The notes below the pieces were generated by a model, which was not told where the DNA came from, searched no databases, and saw nothing but the letters and a program-made list of their open reading frames with translations. Shown here in pieces: positions 27,524 through 37,531 of a stretch of 64,000 nt of DNA. Source of the DNA: Lutibacter profundi. Its GTDB lineage: Bacteria > Bacteroidota > Bacteroidia > Flavobacteriales > Flavobacteriaceae. The DNA lies in assembly GCF_001543325.1 (NCBI RefSeq), contig NZ_CP013355.1:1456001-1520000 (forward strand), read 5' to 3'. The first letter of the stretch is position 1. Every line of letters begins with the position of its first letter. The translations under genes and the position numbers were made by a program.

Positions 27524-29503
27524 TTAAACAACTCTATTTAACCGTTCAAATAATCGTAATTTTAAGTTCGTATAATTTACAACTGTTTCCAAAACCTGTT
27601 CCCTTTCATCAATATTTTCGTTTACGGAAATTAATGAGTTAATTTTTTCTTCAATAAGTACACGACGTAAATTATAGATAGCATCTAATACCATTTTAGC
27701 CAAGTCTTTTTCTTTGCTTTTAATAACAATATTTTTCCGTTTCCAATCACTCAATGTATGTTTTTCTTCATCCATTAAAATATTGGTTACCAAATTTGCA
27801 ATTTCAGTATTTGAATGATTTATAAATGCATCAACTAAAATAGATTTACTTTGGTTTAGCTGGTGTATTATTTCATAATAAATTTGTTTAAAATTTTCAT
27901 CGGTAAATTCAACTTCATCTTCCTGCAAATTCAAATAAATTTCGTTAGAAACTACATTTTTAAAATATTCTTTTTTCAAAGGAGTTACTTCATTATCATC
28001 TACTTCTTCACCAGCAATAAAATTTTCAAATTCAACCTCATTATTACCGTATAACAATAAGATTTTTATAATCTCACGTTCATATTTTTTAAGTTCATCA
28101 ATTTTTTCAAATTGTGGTGTTTTTTGTAAAACAGGTGCTGTTAGTTTTGATTGAGTTGGTCTTTTTGTAGCATCTCTTTTCTCTTTTTTATCAAGTTGAG
28201 CCAATTCACTAAACAAAACATTTTCAGAAATATCCATAATTCTGGAACATTCTTGAATGTACACTTCACGTTGAATTCTATCCGGAATTTTAGAAATACT
28301 AATCACAATATCACGAATTAAACCTGCTTTTTTAACAGGATCATTTTGTGCATCTTTCATTAATAAGGAAACCTTAAAATTGATAAAATCTTGTGAATTA
28401 TTTTGTAAATATTCTTTTAATTCCTCATTTGAAACTTTTTTAGCAAAACTATCTGGATCATCACCTTCAGGAAACATTAATACTCTTACGTTCATTCCTT
28501 GCTCTAATATAAGGTCTATACCTCTTATAGAAGCTCTAATACCCGCTGCATCACCATCAAAAAGAATGGTTACATTTTTTGTGAGTCGGTTAATAAGGCG
28601 TATTTGATTTTCAGTTAAGGCTGTGCCAGAAGATGCAACAGTATTCTCAACTCCAGATTGATGAAACGAAATTACATCTGTATAACCTTCAACCAAATAA
28701 CAATTATCTTCTTTAGCAATAGCTTGTTTTGCATAATAAATTCCATATAAAATATTACTTTTATGGTAAATATCACTATCTGGAGAATTTAAATATTTGG
28801 CTGCTTTTTTAGTATTCGTTAAAATTCTTCCTCCAAATCCTAAAACGCGTCCACTCATACTGTGAATTGGAAACATTACTCGCCCTTTGAAGCGGTCAAA
28901 TTGTTTTGTTCCTGTATCAGAAAGTAAATCTTGTTTTACAATGGTAAGCCCAGTTGTTTCTAGGTGTTTTAGATTATAACCTTTATTTAAAGCTTCAGAA
29001 GTAAATGCTTCCCATTCATCTAATGAATATCCTAATTGAAATTTCTGAATGGTTTCATCTGTAAAGCCACGTTCTTTAAAATAACTTAACCCTATTGCTT
29101 TACCTTGGCTGTCTTCTACTAAAATTTTATGAAAATAATCACGTGCAAATTCTGAAACCAAAAACATACTTTCTCGCTCATCCGCTTGTTCCTTTTGTTC
29201 ATTAGTTTGTTCCGTTTCTTCAATTTCAATATTGTATTTTTTAGCCAAATATCGAATAGCTTCTGGATACGAATAATGTTCATGTTCCATTAAAAACGAA
29301 ATGGCATTCCCTCCTTTTCCTGTGCTGAAATCTTTCCAAATTTGCTTCACTGGTGAAACCATAAACGAGGGCGTTCGCTCATCAGAAAATGGGCTTAACC
29401 CTTTAAAATTGCTTCCTGCCTTTTTTAATTGAACAAATTCGCCAATTACCTCTTCAACACGAGCAGTTTCAAAAACTCTATCTATGGTTTCTCTGGAAAT
29501 CAA
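27524..29503 (-). CDS. dnaG: DNA primase, with a zinc-ligand-free N-terminal domain
   Basis: 659 residues. The TOPRIM catalytic core shows YLVEGYTDVISFHQSG and TILFDGDAAGIRAS, and the RNA polymerase domain shows GRVMFPIHSMSGRVLGFGGR. The N-terminal domain keeps the CHC2-finger framework (SNFKGLSPFSDERTPSFMV, DFSTGKGGNAISFLMEH), but the four zinc ligands known from E. coli DnaG are replaced by non-ligands (Ser/Leu, Ser, Asp and Thr). The C-terminal helicase-binding part is divergent. The start codon is TTG, since MISRETIDRVFETARVEEVI is where the family begins and no in-frame ATG lies nearby. It makes RNA primers at the replication fork. Confidence 0.95.
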   Translation of the reverse strand: MISRETIDRVFETARVEEVIGEFVQLKKAGSNFKGLSPFSDERTPSFMVSPVKQIWKDFSTGKGGNAISFLMEHEHYSYPEAIRYLAKKYNIEIEETEQTNEQKEQADERESMFLVSEFARDYFHKILVEDSQGKAIGLSYFKERGFTDETIQKFQLGYSLDEWEAFTSEALNKGYNLKHLETTGLTIVKQDLLSDTGTKQFDRFKGRVMFPIHSMSGRVLGFGGRILTNTKKAAKYLNSPDSDIYHKSNILYGIYYAKQAIAKEDNCYLVEGYTDVISFHQSGVENTVASSGTALTENQIRLINRLTKNVTILFDGDAAGIRASIRGIDLILEQGMNVRVLMFPEGDDPDSFAKKVSNEELKEYLQNNSQDFINFKVSLLMKDAQNDPVKKAGLIRDIVISISKIPDRIQREVYIQECSRIMDISENVLFSELAQLDKKEKRDATKRPTQSKLTAPVLQKTPQFEKIDELKKYEREIIKILLLYGNNEVEFENFIAGEEVDDNEVTPLKKEYFKNVVSNEIYLNLQEDEVEFTDENFKQIYYEIIHQLNQSKSILVDAFINHSNTEIANLVTNILMDEEKHTLSDWKRKNIVIKSKEKDLAKMVLDAIYNLRRVLIEEKINSLISVNENIDEREQVLETVVNYTNLKLRLFERLNRVV

Positions 29504-29584
29504 TATTCTTATTTTTTTAAGATTCCTAAATTACAAAATTTAGATAAAAAATAAAGGTTGTTTAAAAAGATAAAAAAAAACCAA

Positions 29585-29655
29585 TTGTCACATTGAACGC
29601 CGTCGAAATGTTAGTTATATAATTATTTATTTCTAGACTTCGCTCGAAATGACAA
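29585..29655. repeat. MITE-like inverted repeat of the GTCATTTCGA family
   Basis: A 71-base element whose ends form imperfect inverted repeats: TTGTCACATTGAACGCCGTC at the left and, read from the other strand at the right, TTGTCATTTCGAGCGAAGTC. This type of short repeat is common between genes in Flavobacteriia. It lies in the gap between dnaG and clpX and encodes nothing. Confidence 0.6.
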
Positions 29656-29706
29656 GGCCACTCTCATTATTGCTTGCCAACTATAATGCAATATGTTTAT
29701 TTTAAA

Positions 29707-30948
29707 TTAAGAAACTGCTTTTAACTTTTTTAAGGTTGATTTGTTTAAACTATTTTCTGCATATTTCTTGGTAACCTTCAGTTGTTTTTCATCTGTACTT
29801 GGTAATTCAAACATTGCATCTGTTAAAATTGCCTCACAAAGTGATCTTAAACCACGAGCTCCTAGTTTATATTCGATAGCTTTGTCAACTATATACATCA
29901 ATGCATTTTCATTGATAGAAAAATCAATGCCATCCATTTTAAATAGTTTTTTGTACTGCTTAATAATAGAATTTTTTGGTTCCGTTAAAATAGCTCTCAA
30001 GGTATCTTCATCTAAAGGATTCATATGTGTTAATACTGGTAAACGACCAATAATTTCAGGTATTAAACCAAATGTTTTTAAATCGCTAGGAATAATATAT
30101 TGCAGTAAATTTTCCTTTTCAACTTTATCAACTTTTATAGAGGCACTATATCCTACAGCTTGTCTGTTTAACCTTTTCCCTATCACTTTATCAATTCCTG
30201 AGAAAGCGCCACCAGCCATAAATAAAATATTTTTGGTGTTTACTTCAATAAATTTTTGATCTGGGTGTTTTCTTCCTCCTTTTGGTGGAACATTTACTAC
30301 TGAGCCTTCTAACAATTTTAATAACGCTTGCTGAACTCCTTCTCCAGAAACATCACGAGTAATTGAAGGGTTATCTCCTTTACGTGCTATTTTATCAATT
30401 TCATCAATAAAAACAATACCCCGCTCTGCTTTAGCAACATCATAGTCTGCTGCCTGTAATAAACGAGTTAATATAGTTTCAACATCTTCACCAACATACC
30501 CGGCTTCAGTTAAAACAGTAGCATCTACTATACAAAAAGGTACATTTAACATTTTTGCAATAGTACGAGCTATCAATGTTTTTCCGGTACCTGTTTCTCC
30601 TACTATAATAATATTACTTTTTTCTATTTCAATATCATCTTCATCTTTGGTAACCGGTTGTAACAATCTTTTATAATGGTTGTAAACCGCAACTGACATA
30701 ACACGTTTTGCTTGATCTTGACCAATCATGTATTGGTCTATAAATTCTTTAATTTCTATTGGTTTTTTAACAATCAATTCAGAAGTAAGAGAAGAACTAC
30801 TATTTTCAGCCATTTCTTCTATTACAATTCCGTGTGCTTGTTCAATACACTTATCACAAATATGTGCATCTAAACCTGCAATAAGCAAATCGGTTTCTGG
30901 CTTTTTTCTACCACAAAACGAACATTCTAAAACTTCCTCTTTTGCCAT
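29707..30948 (-). CDS. clpX: ATP-dependent Clp protease ATPase subunit ClpX
   Basis: 413 residues. An N-terminal C4 zinc finger (CSFCGRKK and CDKC, about 8-35) binds substrates and adaptors. The AAA+ domain has the Walker A motif [14 protein letters not shown], the pore-loop GYVGEDVE, Walker [13 protein letters not shown] and the arginine-finger region [16 protein letters not shown]. It unfolds proteins and feeds them to ClpP, encoded 38 bases upstream in the same operon (30986-31645). Confidence 0.97.
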   Translation of the reverse strand: MAKEEVLECSFCGRKKPETDLLIAGLDAHICDKCIEQAHGIVIEEMAENSSSSLTSELIVKKPIEIKEFIDQYMIGQDQAKRVMSVAVYNHYKRLLQPVTKDEDDIEIEKSNIIIVGETGTGKTLIARTIAKMLNVPFCIVDATVLTEAGYVGEDVETILTRLLQAADYDVAKAERGIVFIDEIDKIARKGDNPSITRDVSGEGVQQALLKLLEGSVVNVPPKGGRKHPDQKFIEVNTKNILFMAGGAFSGIDKVIGKRLNRQAVGYSASIKVDKVEKENLLQYIIPSDLKTFGLIPEIIGRLPVLTHMNPLDEDTLRAILTEPKNSIIKQYKKLFKMDGIDFSINENALMYIVDKAIEYKLGARGLRSLCEAILTDAMFELPSTDEKQLKVTKKYAENSLNKSTLKKLKAVS

Positions 30949-30985
30949 TTCATCAATTATTTAGTAACCTTAAATTTAAAACTTT

Positions 30986-31645
30986 TTATTTTCTCACTAA
31001 AATTTCGTCAATCATTCCATAAGCTTTTGCTTCATCTGCCTTCATCCAATAATCTCTATCAGAATCTGCATGAACTTTCTCTATAGTTTGACCAGAGTGC
31101 TTCGAAATTATTTGGTATAATTCATCTTTTAATTTCAATATTTCTCGTGCGGTAATCTCAATATCACTAGCCTGTCCTTGAGTTCCTCCCATTGGCTGAT
31201 GAATCATTATACGAGAATGTGGTAATGCAGATCGTTTTCCTTTTGTACCTGCACACATTAATATAGCACCCATTGAAGCTGCCATACCTGTGCAAATTGT
31301 GGCTACATCAGGTTTAATAAATTGCATTGTATCATATATTCCCAAACCTGCATAAACACCTCCTCCTGGAGAATTTATGTATATTGAAATATCTTTAGAG
31401 CTGTCTACACTTTCTAAAAATAACAATTGAGCTTGAATAATATTAGCGACATTATCATCAATACCTGAGCCTAAAAAAATTATTCTATCCATCATTAAAC
31501 GTGAAAACACATCCATTTGTGCAACGTTTAACTGACGCTCTTCAATAATATATGGTGTAACACTACTTACCAACTTATCGTAATGCATACTGTTAATTCC
31601 TTGATCTTTTGTTGCAAATTTTTTAAATTCTTTTCCGTAATCCAT
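30986..31645 (-). CDS. clpP: ATP-dependent Clp protease proteolytic subunit
   Basis: 219 residues, a serine peptidase of the S14 family. The nucleophile Ser is in [17 protein letters not shown] (near residue 123), the His in MIHQPMGG (near 148) and the Asp in the C-terminal half near [12 protein letters not shown]. The N-terminal 25-30 residues form the propeptide and pore region. It assembles into the barrel that degrades proteins delivered by ClpX. Trigger factor, which usually sits directly upstream of clpP, is here 7.4 kb away at 39072-40394 on the same strand. Confidence 0.97.
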   Translation of the reverse strand: MDYGKEFKKFATKDQGINSMHYDKLVSSVTPYIIEERQLNVAQMDVFSRLMMDRIIFLGSGIDDNVANIIQAQLLFLESVDSSKDISIYINSPGGGVYAGLGIYDTMQFIKPDVATICTGMAASMGAILMCAGTKGKRSALPHSRIMIHQPMGGTQGQASDIEITAREILKLKDELYQIISKHSGQTIEKVHADSDRDYWMKADEAKAYGMIDEILVRK

Positions 31646-31798
31646 TTTACAGGTTTTAAAATATTAAGGGTGTAAAGATATGAAGTATTTATGAATTGTT
31701 TATTTCTTTATTTGTGGAATCTCTAATTTATGATTTCTAGGTTAAATTTTATTTAGAGGTTTCTATGTATATTTGGTGTTTATTTTATACCTTTTTCT

Positions 31799-33394
31799 AT
31801 GAAAATTAATTTATCTATCACTTTTATATTTTTAGTGATAACCTCAACCCTTACTGCTCAAAATTATAAACAGCGATTTAACACTATTGATATACAACAC
31901 TATAAATTAACAATTATTGTTAATGATTCCACCAATAGTATTGATGCTACAGCTCAAATTCAATTAAAATTTAAGAAGCCTGTAACTAAATTTAAACTTG
32001 ATTTCGTTAAAAAAGATAGTGTTAGTAACAAAGGGATGATTATAGATTCTATTTACCAAAACAACATAAAAGTTGCATTTTTACACAAAAACAATTTACT
32101 TACAATTTATCCTAAGCATCCTTTTCCCGGCATAGTGTATACATATACCATTAAGTATAGAGGCATTCCAAAAGATGGGTTAATTATTGGTGAAAACATG
32201 TATGGTGATAGAACTTTTTTTGGAGACAATTGGCCCAATAGAGCGCACAATTGGTTTCCTTGTGTAGATCATCCATCAGATAAAGCAACCATTGAATATA
32301 TTGTTGAGGCTCCTAATCAATATCAGGTTATTGCAAATGGTTTTCAAGTTGAAGAAACCAACATAACGAATACAACAAAACAATATCATTGGCAAACATT
32401 GACTCCTTTACCAACAAAAGTAATGGTAATTGGCATTGCCAAATTTGCCGTTCAAAACCTAGGAGAAACACATAATATACCTGTTTCAACTTGGGTATAT
32501 CCTCAAACAAAAGAACAAGGATTTAATGATTTTTCTAAGGCTAAAAATATACTTAACTTTTTTATTGAAAATATTGGAATATACCCTTTTCAAAAATTAG
32601 CAAATGTACAATCCAAAACACGCTTTGGAGGTATGGAAAATGCCGGAAATATTTTTTATTTTGAAGAAGTTGTAAATGGAAAACAAAATCACAATGATTT
32701 AATTGCTCATGAAATTGCACATCAATGGTTTGGAAATTCAGTTTCAGAGATTGACTGGCCTCATTTATGGCTAAGTGAAGGGTTTGCAACGTATTTTACA
32801 GATTTATTTATTTTAAAAGACAAAGGGGAAAGTGCCTTTTTAGAAAGAATAAAAAATGAACGTAAAACAGTTTTAAATTTTCATCAAAAAAAGCAACTAC
32901 CTGTAATTAACACCAAAACAACAAATTACATGAAGTTATTAAATGCAAATTCCTATCAAAAGGGAGCTTGGGTTTTACATATGCTTAGACATAAATTAGG
33001 TGATACCATTTTTAGAAATGGAATTAAAACTTACTATAAAAAATATAAATTCAGGAATGCTTCAACAACTAATTTTAAAAATGTAATGACCAAAGTTTCT
33101 GGTGAAAATTTAGATATTTTCTTTACGCAATGGCTTTATAAATCTGGTCATCCAATACTAAAAACAAATTGGATTTACTACAATAAAAAAGTTCGATTAA
33201 TTATTGAGCAAACCCAAGAAACTATTTTTCAATTTCCTTTAGATATAGAGCTTACTTATAAAAATGGCACTTCTGAAATTAAAACTATTCAAATTACAAC
33301 TAAAAATGAACCTTTTGTAATTGAAACCAATGGAGATGTAAAAGAATTAAAATTTGATCCAAACAGTTGGTTGTTATTTGAAAAAATTAATTAG
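31799..33394 (+). CDS. M1 family zinc metallopeptidase, exported
   Basis: 531 residues with a signal peptide (residues 1-20, TSTLTAQ). The M1 aminopeptidase core shows FGGMENAGNIFYFEE (the GxMEN substrate motif), the zinc site HEIAHQWFGNS with the distal Glu in WLSEGFATYF, and the Tyr of NSYQKGAWVLHML. At 531 residues it lacks most of the C-terminal helical domain of full PepN, as do other short bacterial M1 enzymes. It probably removes N-terminal residues from peptides in the periplasm or at the surface. It is divergent from clpP with 153 bases between. Confidence 0.92.
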   Translation: MKINLSITFIFLVITSTLTAQNYKQRFNTIDIQHYKLTIIVNDSTNSIDATAQIQLKFKKPVTKFKLDFVKKDSVSNKGMIIDSIYQNNIKVAFLHKNNLLTIYPKHPFPGIVYTYTIKYRGIPKDGLIIGENMYGDRTFFGDNWPNRAHNWFPCVDHPSDKATIEYIVEAPNQYQVIANGFQVEETNITNTTKQYHWQTLTPLPTKVMVIGIAKFAVQNLGETHNIPVSTWVYPQTKEQGFNDFSKAKNILNFFIENIGIYPFQKLANVQSKTRFGGMENAGNIFYFEEVVNGKQNHNDLIAHEIAHQWFGNSVSEIDWPHLWLSEGFATYFTDLFILKDKGESAFLERIKNERKTVLNFHQKKQLPVINTKTTNYMKLLNANSYQKGAWVLHMLRHKLGDTIFRNGIKTYYKKYKFRNASTTNFKNVMTKVSGENLDIFFTQWLYKSGHPILKTNWIYYNKKVRLIIEQTQETIFQFPLDIELTYKNGTSEIKTIQITTKNEPFVIETNGDVKELKFDPNSWLLFEKIN

Positions 33395-33429
33395 CGATTT
33401 TTCAACTAAAAAAGCATACTATTTCTGCC

Positions 33430-33475
33430 TTCGTAGGAATATCAAGACAGTTTTGCAACTTGTTAACGCTATAAC
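33430..33475. repeat. Degenerate short palindromic repeat
   Basis: The gap after the M1 peptidase contains TTTCTGCCTTCGTAGGAAT, a weak palindrome like the short TGCCTTCG..AGGAAT repeats of Flavobacteriia, and then a direct repeat of AACTTGTTA (two copies, 6 bases apart). It is too decayed to assign with certainty. Confidence 0.3.
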
Positions 33476-33494
33476 TTGTTACCTAATTAAATAG

Positions 33495-33502
33495 TACATT
33501 TG
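33495..33502 (+). promoter_or_regulatory. -7 element TACATTTG for the DEAD-box helicase
   Basis: TACATTTG matches TAnnTTTG and lies 15 bases upstream of the ATG at 33518. The upstream TTG at 33500 falls inside this element and was rejected as a start. Confidence 0.5.
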
Positions 33503-33517
33503 CAAAAAAATAGAACA

Positions 33518-34849
33518 ATGACCTTTTCCGATTTAAACTTAAACCGTTTTTTATTAGATGCCTTAGACGAAATGGGCTTCACAACACCTACTCCTATTCA
33601 GGAAAAAGCCTTTTCGGTAATTATGAGTAGTAAAGATATGGTAGGTATTGCACAAACCGGAACTGGTAAAACATTTGCGTATTTATTACCTATTTTAAAA
33701 CAATTAACATTCTCAAAGCAACAACACCCTCGTGTATTAATTATTGTTCCAACACGTGAATTGGTTGTGCAGGTTATTAAAGAAATTGAAAATCTTACTC
33801 CCTATATTAATGTAAGGTTTGCTGGTGTTTATGGAGGAACAAACTTAAACAAGCAAAAGCAATTGGTGTACCAAGGGCAAGATATTATTGTTGCAACTCC
33901 AGGTCGCTTATTAGATTTAGCGTTGGATGGTATTTTAAAACTAAAACACATTCAGAAGTTAGTAATTGATGAAGTTGATGAAATGATGAATCTAGGATTT
34001 AGACCTCAGTTAATTACACTGCTTGATTTGTTGCCTAAAAAACGTCAAAGTATTTTATTCTCCGCAACATTAACAAAAGAAGTAGCTGGTTTATTAGATC
34101 AGTTTTTTAAATCACCTATTAAAATTGAAATTGCAAGTAGCGGAAGCCCGTTAGACACCATTAAACAACTTGCTTATCCTGTTCCTAATTTTTATACAAA
34201 AGTTAATTTTTTAGTTGAATTGTTAAAAGATAAAGCGATTTATACTAAAGTATTAGTATTTGTAAAAAATAAAAAACAAGCCAATATTCTGTTTGAAGAG
34301 TTGGAAGTTTTATTACCTGGAGCAACCAATGTAATACATTCTAATAAAACACAAAATTACCGTTTACGCGCTGTGAAAAACTTTGAAAAAGGGTTTTTTA
34401 ATATATTAATAGCAACCGATATTATTGCACGTGGTTTAGATCTAACCGATGTTAGTCATGTTATTAATTTCAATATTCCTGAAGAACCTGAAAATTATAT
34501 GCATAGAATTGGAAGAACTGGTAGAGCTGAACAAGAAGGAACTGCTATCTCCTTTTTTACTGAAGAAGAAGTTGATTATTTAGGTGAAATTGAACTTTTA
34601 ATGAATACTGAAATTGAAGTGTACGATTTACCTGAAAACATTGAAATTTCTACACAGAAGATTGACGAGGAAATGCCAAAAGTAGCACTAGAAAGTGTTG
34701 GTAAGAAAAAGACAATTACAGAACCAAGTGGCCCTGCTTTTCATGAGAAAAAAGAAAAAAACAAACGTGTTAACTTAGGTGGTTCATACAGAAGAGAAAT
34801 TGCTAAAAAATACAAAAAACCTAAAACTAGAGGACAAAAAAGGAAGTAA
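33518..34849 (+). CDS. DEAD-box ATP-dependent RNA helicase (RhlE-like)
   Basis: 443 residues from the ATG at 33518. It shows the Q motif (FTTPTPIQEKAF), motif I AQTGTGKTFAYLLP, motif Ia VPTREL, motif II as DEVD rather than DEAD (IDEVDEMMNLGF), motif III SATL, and motifs V and VI (ATDIIARGLDL, HRIGRTGRAE). The basic C-terminus (KKYKKPKTRGQKRK) is a typical RNA-binding tail. It unwinds RNA duplexes in ribosome assembly or mRNA decay. Its last 35 bases recur at 38851-38885 with only synonymous differences. The stop codon directly abuts that of the convergent receptor gene. Confidence 0.92.
   Translation: MTFSDLNLNRFLLDALDEMGFTTPTPIQEKAFSVIMSSKDMVGIAQTGTGKTFAYLLPILKQLTFSKQQHPRVLIIVPTRELVVQVIKEIENLTPYINVRFAGVYGGTNLNKQKQLVYQGQDIIVATPGRLLDLALDGILKLKHIQKLVIDEVDEMMNLGFRPQLITLLDLLPKKRQSILFSATLTKEVAGLLDQFFKSPIKIEIASSGSPLDTIKQLAYPVPNFYTKVNFLVELLKDKAIYTKVLVFVKNKKQANILFEELEVLLPGATNVIHSNKTQNYRLRAVKNFEKGFFNILIATDIIARGLDLTDVSHVINFNIPEEPENYMHRIGRTGRAEQEGTAISFFTEEEVDYLGEIELLMNTEIEVYDLPENIEISTQKIDEEMPKVALESVGKKKTITEPSGPAFHEKKEKNKRVNLGGSYRREIAKKYKKPKTRGQKRK
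34815..34849 (+). repeat. Left copy of the 35-base direct repeat (3' end of the helicase gene)
   Basis: These 35 bases, which encode the helicase C-terminus KPKTRGQKRK and the stop, recur at 38851-38885 with 33 of 35 bases identical. The two differences (ACT/ACA and GGA/GGT) are both synonymous. Confidence 0.85.
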
Positions 34850-37522
34850 TTATAATTTGTATGAAACTGTAAATAATACTACACGAGGTAATATATATGT
34901 TTTAACATCTGAGATTAAAAATTCATTTATATTATTTGAACGCTTATAGTTTATGTTTAATAAATTATTAGCCTTAATTTCAAAACCCCAAGCACTATCT
35001 TCTTTTTGATAAAAAAGTGATGTATTTGCAAGTTCATATAAATCTTTTTGAGCTAAAGCTCTGTTTTCAAAAGTATTTTTATAATAATCTGTCTTAAAAA
35101 TAAACCCATTTAAAAAATTGTATTCAATTTCAACAAAAGGCTCTTTTGTAGTGTAATTACTTTTTAAAGTTGAAGATTGATAGTCATTTAACTTAAGATT
35201 GTAACCAATTTTTATATTTGGAGCTTTTTCAAAATTAGTACTTAAACTTGACTTGTAATATTGGCTTTTATTTTTATTTTGAGATAATTTATTGTCTATT
35301 AATTGCCTATAATCAGACATGTCAAATCGTCCAGTAAATCTAATTTTAAACTTTCCATAACGTTTATAAATATCACCTCTAAAATTCCAATTCGTTTCTG
35401 GATGCTCAAATAAAATTGGGGTCAAAAATTTATTTGTGCCCGATAAAATTATCTCGTTTTTTATACTTTCTTTCTTTTTATTATATCCAACACTAGCGCT
35501 CATAATTATGTTTTTATATAATTGAAATTTAGTATACAAAAGCCTAGCTGTATGATAATTTGTGTATTCTAAACTTGAATTTCCCTTATACACTGAATTA
35601 TAATTTAATAATGTATAATTGTTTGTAAACTGATTGGTTTTTCCAAATCTATTTTTTAACGCATAATTAAAATGCAATTTTTCTGATTTATAAAATGAGT
35701 ATTTTGCAGTAATATTGGGTAGTAAAGATAATTTGCTTCTAATGATATTGGTATCTTGATTAATTTCCCAATTATAATTATGAAAATTTCCGCGTGCTTC
35801 AACTACTAGTTTACCCGCCTTAAATTTATAGTGCATTCCAATAAAAACATCATTTAAGGTGTATTTTAAATAATTATCAAAATTGGCAATTTTAAAATCA
35901 TTGATAGTTCCATCTGATAATTCTTGAGTTTCACTTGTTTCATAATTTTCTTTAAAATAGTGATTTCCAAAAGTGGTATTTAATTGACTTTTTGCCCCTA
36001 AAATCCAATAATGTTTGAGTCCTAATTCTAATTTATGCGACTGTCTGTTAATATTTTGTATAATCGTATAATTATCATCTTCTTGTAAAGGTATTAAACC
36101 TTGTAAAAAAGGAGTATCCGTAAACCATTGATTTTTTGGCGTACTCTTTTGATGTTCATAGTTTAAAACAAATGATGTTGTATGTTTAGACGTATATTTT
36201 TTATGCCATTCTACATCTTGTTTTACTAATAAATCTGTTGAGTTTTTGTTTATAATAAAATTTATTTCATTAATATTTATTATTGATTGATTTTCACTTA
36301 CACTTCCTACATCATTATATTTAACCTGAGTATTAACATACAACTCGTTCTTAAAGCTAGGTTTATGTTCAAAACTTATTTTACCAATTGCTAATTTATT
36401 GTTATTAATCTTTTTCTCACTTAATTGTTCTTCAAAAGTATTATCAATAAATAAATATTGCCTTAAACTTTCATTAAATGCTGTGGTTTGTGAATCAGAA
36501 AACAATATATACCCAGAAATAGCTGTATTTTTAGAAATAGGTGTATTTAAATTTAAAGCTACAAATTTATTAATGCTTTTTGTTACATCTTCAAAATTAA
36601 AAAAAGAGCTGAAATTACTATTTGAAGTATTATATACCGAACCATTTGTACTTAATATTTTGTTAATTCCTCCTTCAAAACGAATATAGTCTTTGATTGT
36701 AAAAAAATGATCTCCTAAAGTATTTATATCTCCAATAAAGTTAATTGTTGTTTTAGGACTATAATAAAACAAACCTGTATGTGCTAAATAATAATTTTTA
36801 GTGCCTTTTCCAACTTCAACATCTCCAAAAGTAAATTTCTTTTTATTTTTTTTTAGCTTAATATTCATAGCCATATCTTCGGTTTCAGTTAAACCTTTTA
36901 ACATAGCAACTTCATTATAATTGTCAATTACTTCCACTTCTCCAACAGCATCAGCTGGTATATTTTCAACCGCAAGTTTAGAGTTTCCTCCAAAAAACTT
37001 TTTCCCTTCCACCAACATATGAGTCACTTTTTTTCCTTGTACTGTAACCAACCCATTTTTATCAACTTCTACACCTGGCAACTTATTTAGTACGGCTTTT
37101 AATTTACGTTCATTACCTGTTATAAAAGCTTTTGTTCTATAGGTAATTGTGTCTTCTTTAACTTCAACAGGCAATTGTTGAATAATTACAACTTCATTTA
37201 ATTGTTGAGATGCTTGTTTTAAGATAAAATCTTTTTCGCCACTTTCACTACTATTAACCTCAAAACCTTGAATTGTATATCCTAAAAAACTGGCTTCAAT
37301 AGTGTAGGATTCATTTTTTGTTAACTCTAATTTATACCTACCTTGTTCATCAGTAATTGCAAAAGATAAATTTATAGCACTATTCTGCGGTTTTGCAATT
37401 ACATTAGCATACGTTAATGGGTTTTGTAAACTATCTTTTACAGTACCTTTTAAAACAATAATTTGGGCTTTTAGCCCAAACATTGAAAATAGTAATAAGT
37501 TTAAAGCAATTTTTTTAAGCAT
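34850..37522 (-). CDS. Outer-membrane beta-barrel receptor (TonB-receptor-like), paralogue 2
   Basis: 890 residues with a signal peptide (residues 1-19, FGLKAQ), a carboxypeptidase-regulatory-like domain (about 22-105; NPLTYANVIAKP, EASFLGYTIQGF), a plug-like part (EDTITYRTKAFITG, LNKLPGVEVDKNG, VEGKKFFGGNSKLAVENIPA, NYNEVAMLKGL) and a barrel ending VVLFTVSYKL. It has the same architecture, length and motif order as the gene at 2376-5042. It lies 9 bases after the GLPGLI gene at 37532-38278. The substrate is unknown. It belongs to the repeat-bounded 4-kb segment behind the helicase. Confidence 0.87.
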   Translation of the reverse strand: MLKKIALNLLLFSMFGLKAQIIVLKGTVKDSLQNPLTYANVIAKPQNSAINLSFAITDEQGRYKLELTKNESYTIEASFLGYTIQGFEVNSSESGEKDFILKQASQQLNEVVIIQQLPVEVKEDTITYRTKAFITGNERKLKAVLNKLPGVEVDKNGLVTVQGKKVTHMLVEGKKFFGGNSKLAVENIPADAVGEVEVIDNYNEVAMLKGLTETEDMAMNIKLKKNKKKFTFGDVEVGKGTKNYYLAHTGLFYYSPKTTINFIGDINTLGDHFFTIKDYIRFEGGINKILSTNGSVYNTSNSNFSSFFNFEDVTKSINKFVALNLNTPISKNTAISGYILFSDSQTTAFNESLRQYLFIDNTFEEQLSEKKINNNKLAIGKISFEHKPSFKNELYVNTQVKYNDVGSVSENQSIININEINFIINKNSTDLLVKQDVEWHKKYTSKHTTSFVLNYEHQKSTPKNQWFTDTPFLQGLIPLQEDDNYTIIQNINRQSHKLELGLKHYWILGAKSQLNTTFGNHYFKENYETSETQELSDGTINDFKIANFDNYLKYTLNDVFIGMHYKFKAGKLVVEARGNFHNYNWEINQDTNIIRSKLSLLPNITAKYSFYKSEKLHFNYALKNRFGKTNQFTNNYTLLNYNSVYKGNSSLEYTNYHTARLLYTKFQLYKNIIMSASVGYNKKKESIKNEIILSGTNKFLTPILFEHPETNWNFRGDIYKRYGKFKIRFTGRFDMSDYRQLIDNKLSQNKNKSQYYKSSLSTNFEKAPNIKIGYNLKLNDYQSSTLKSNYTTKEPFVEIEYNFLNGFIFKTDYYKNTFENRALAQKDLYELANTSLFYQKEDSAWGFEIKANNLLNINYKRSNNINEFLISDVKTYILPRVVLFTVSYKL

Positions 37523-37531
37523 TTATGTATT

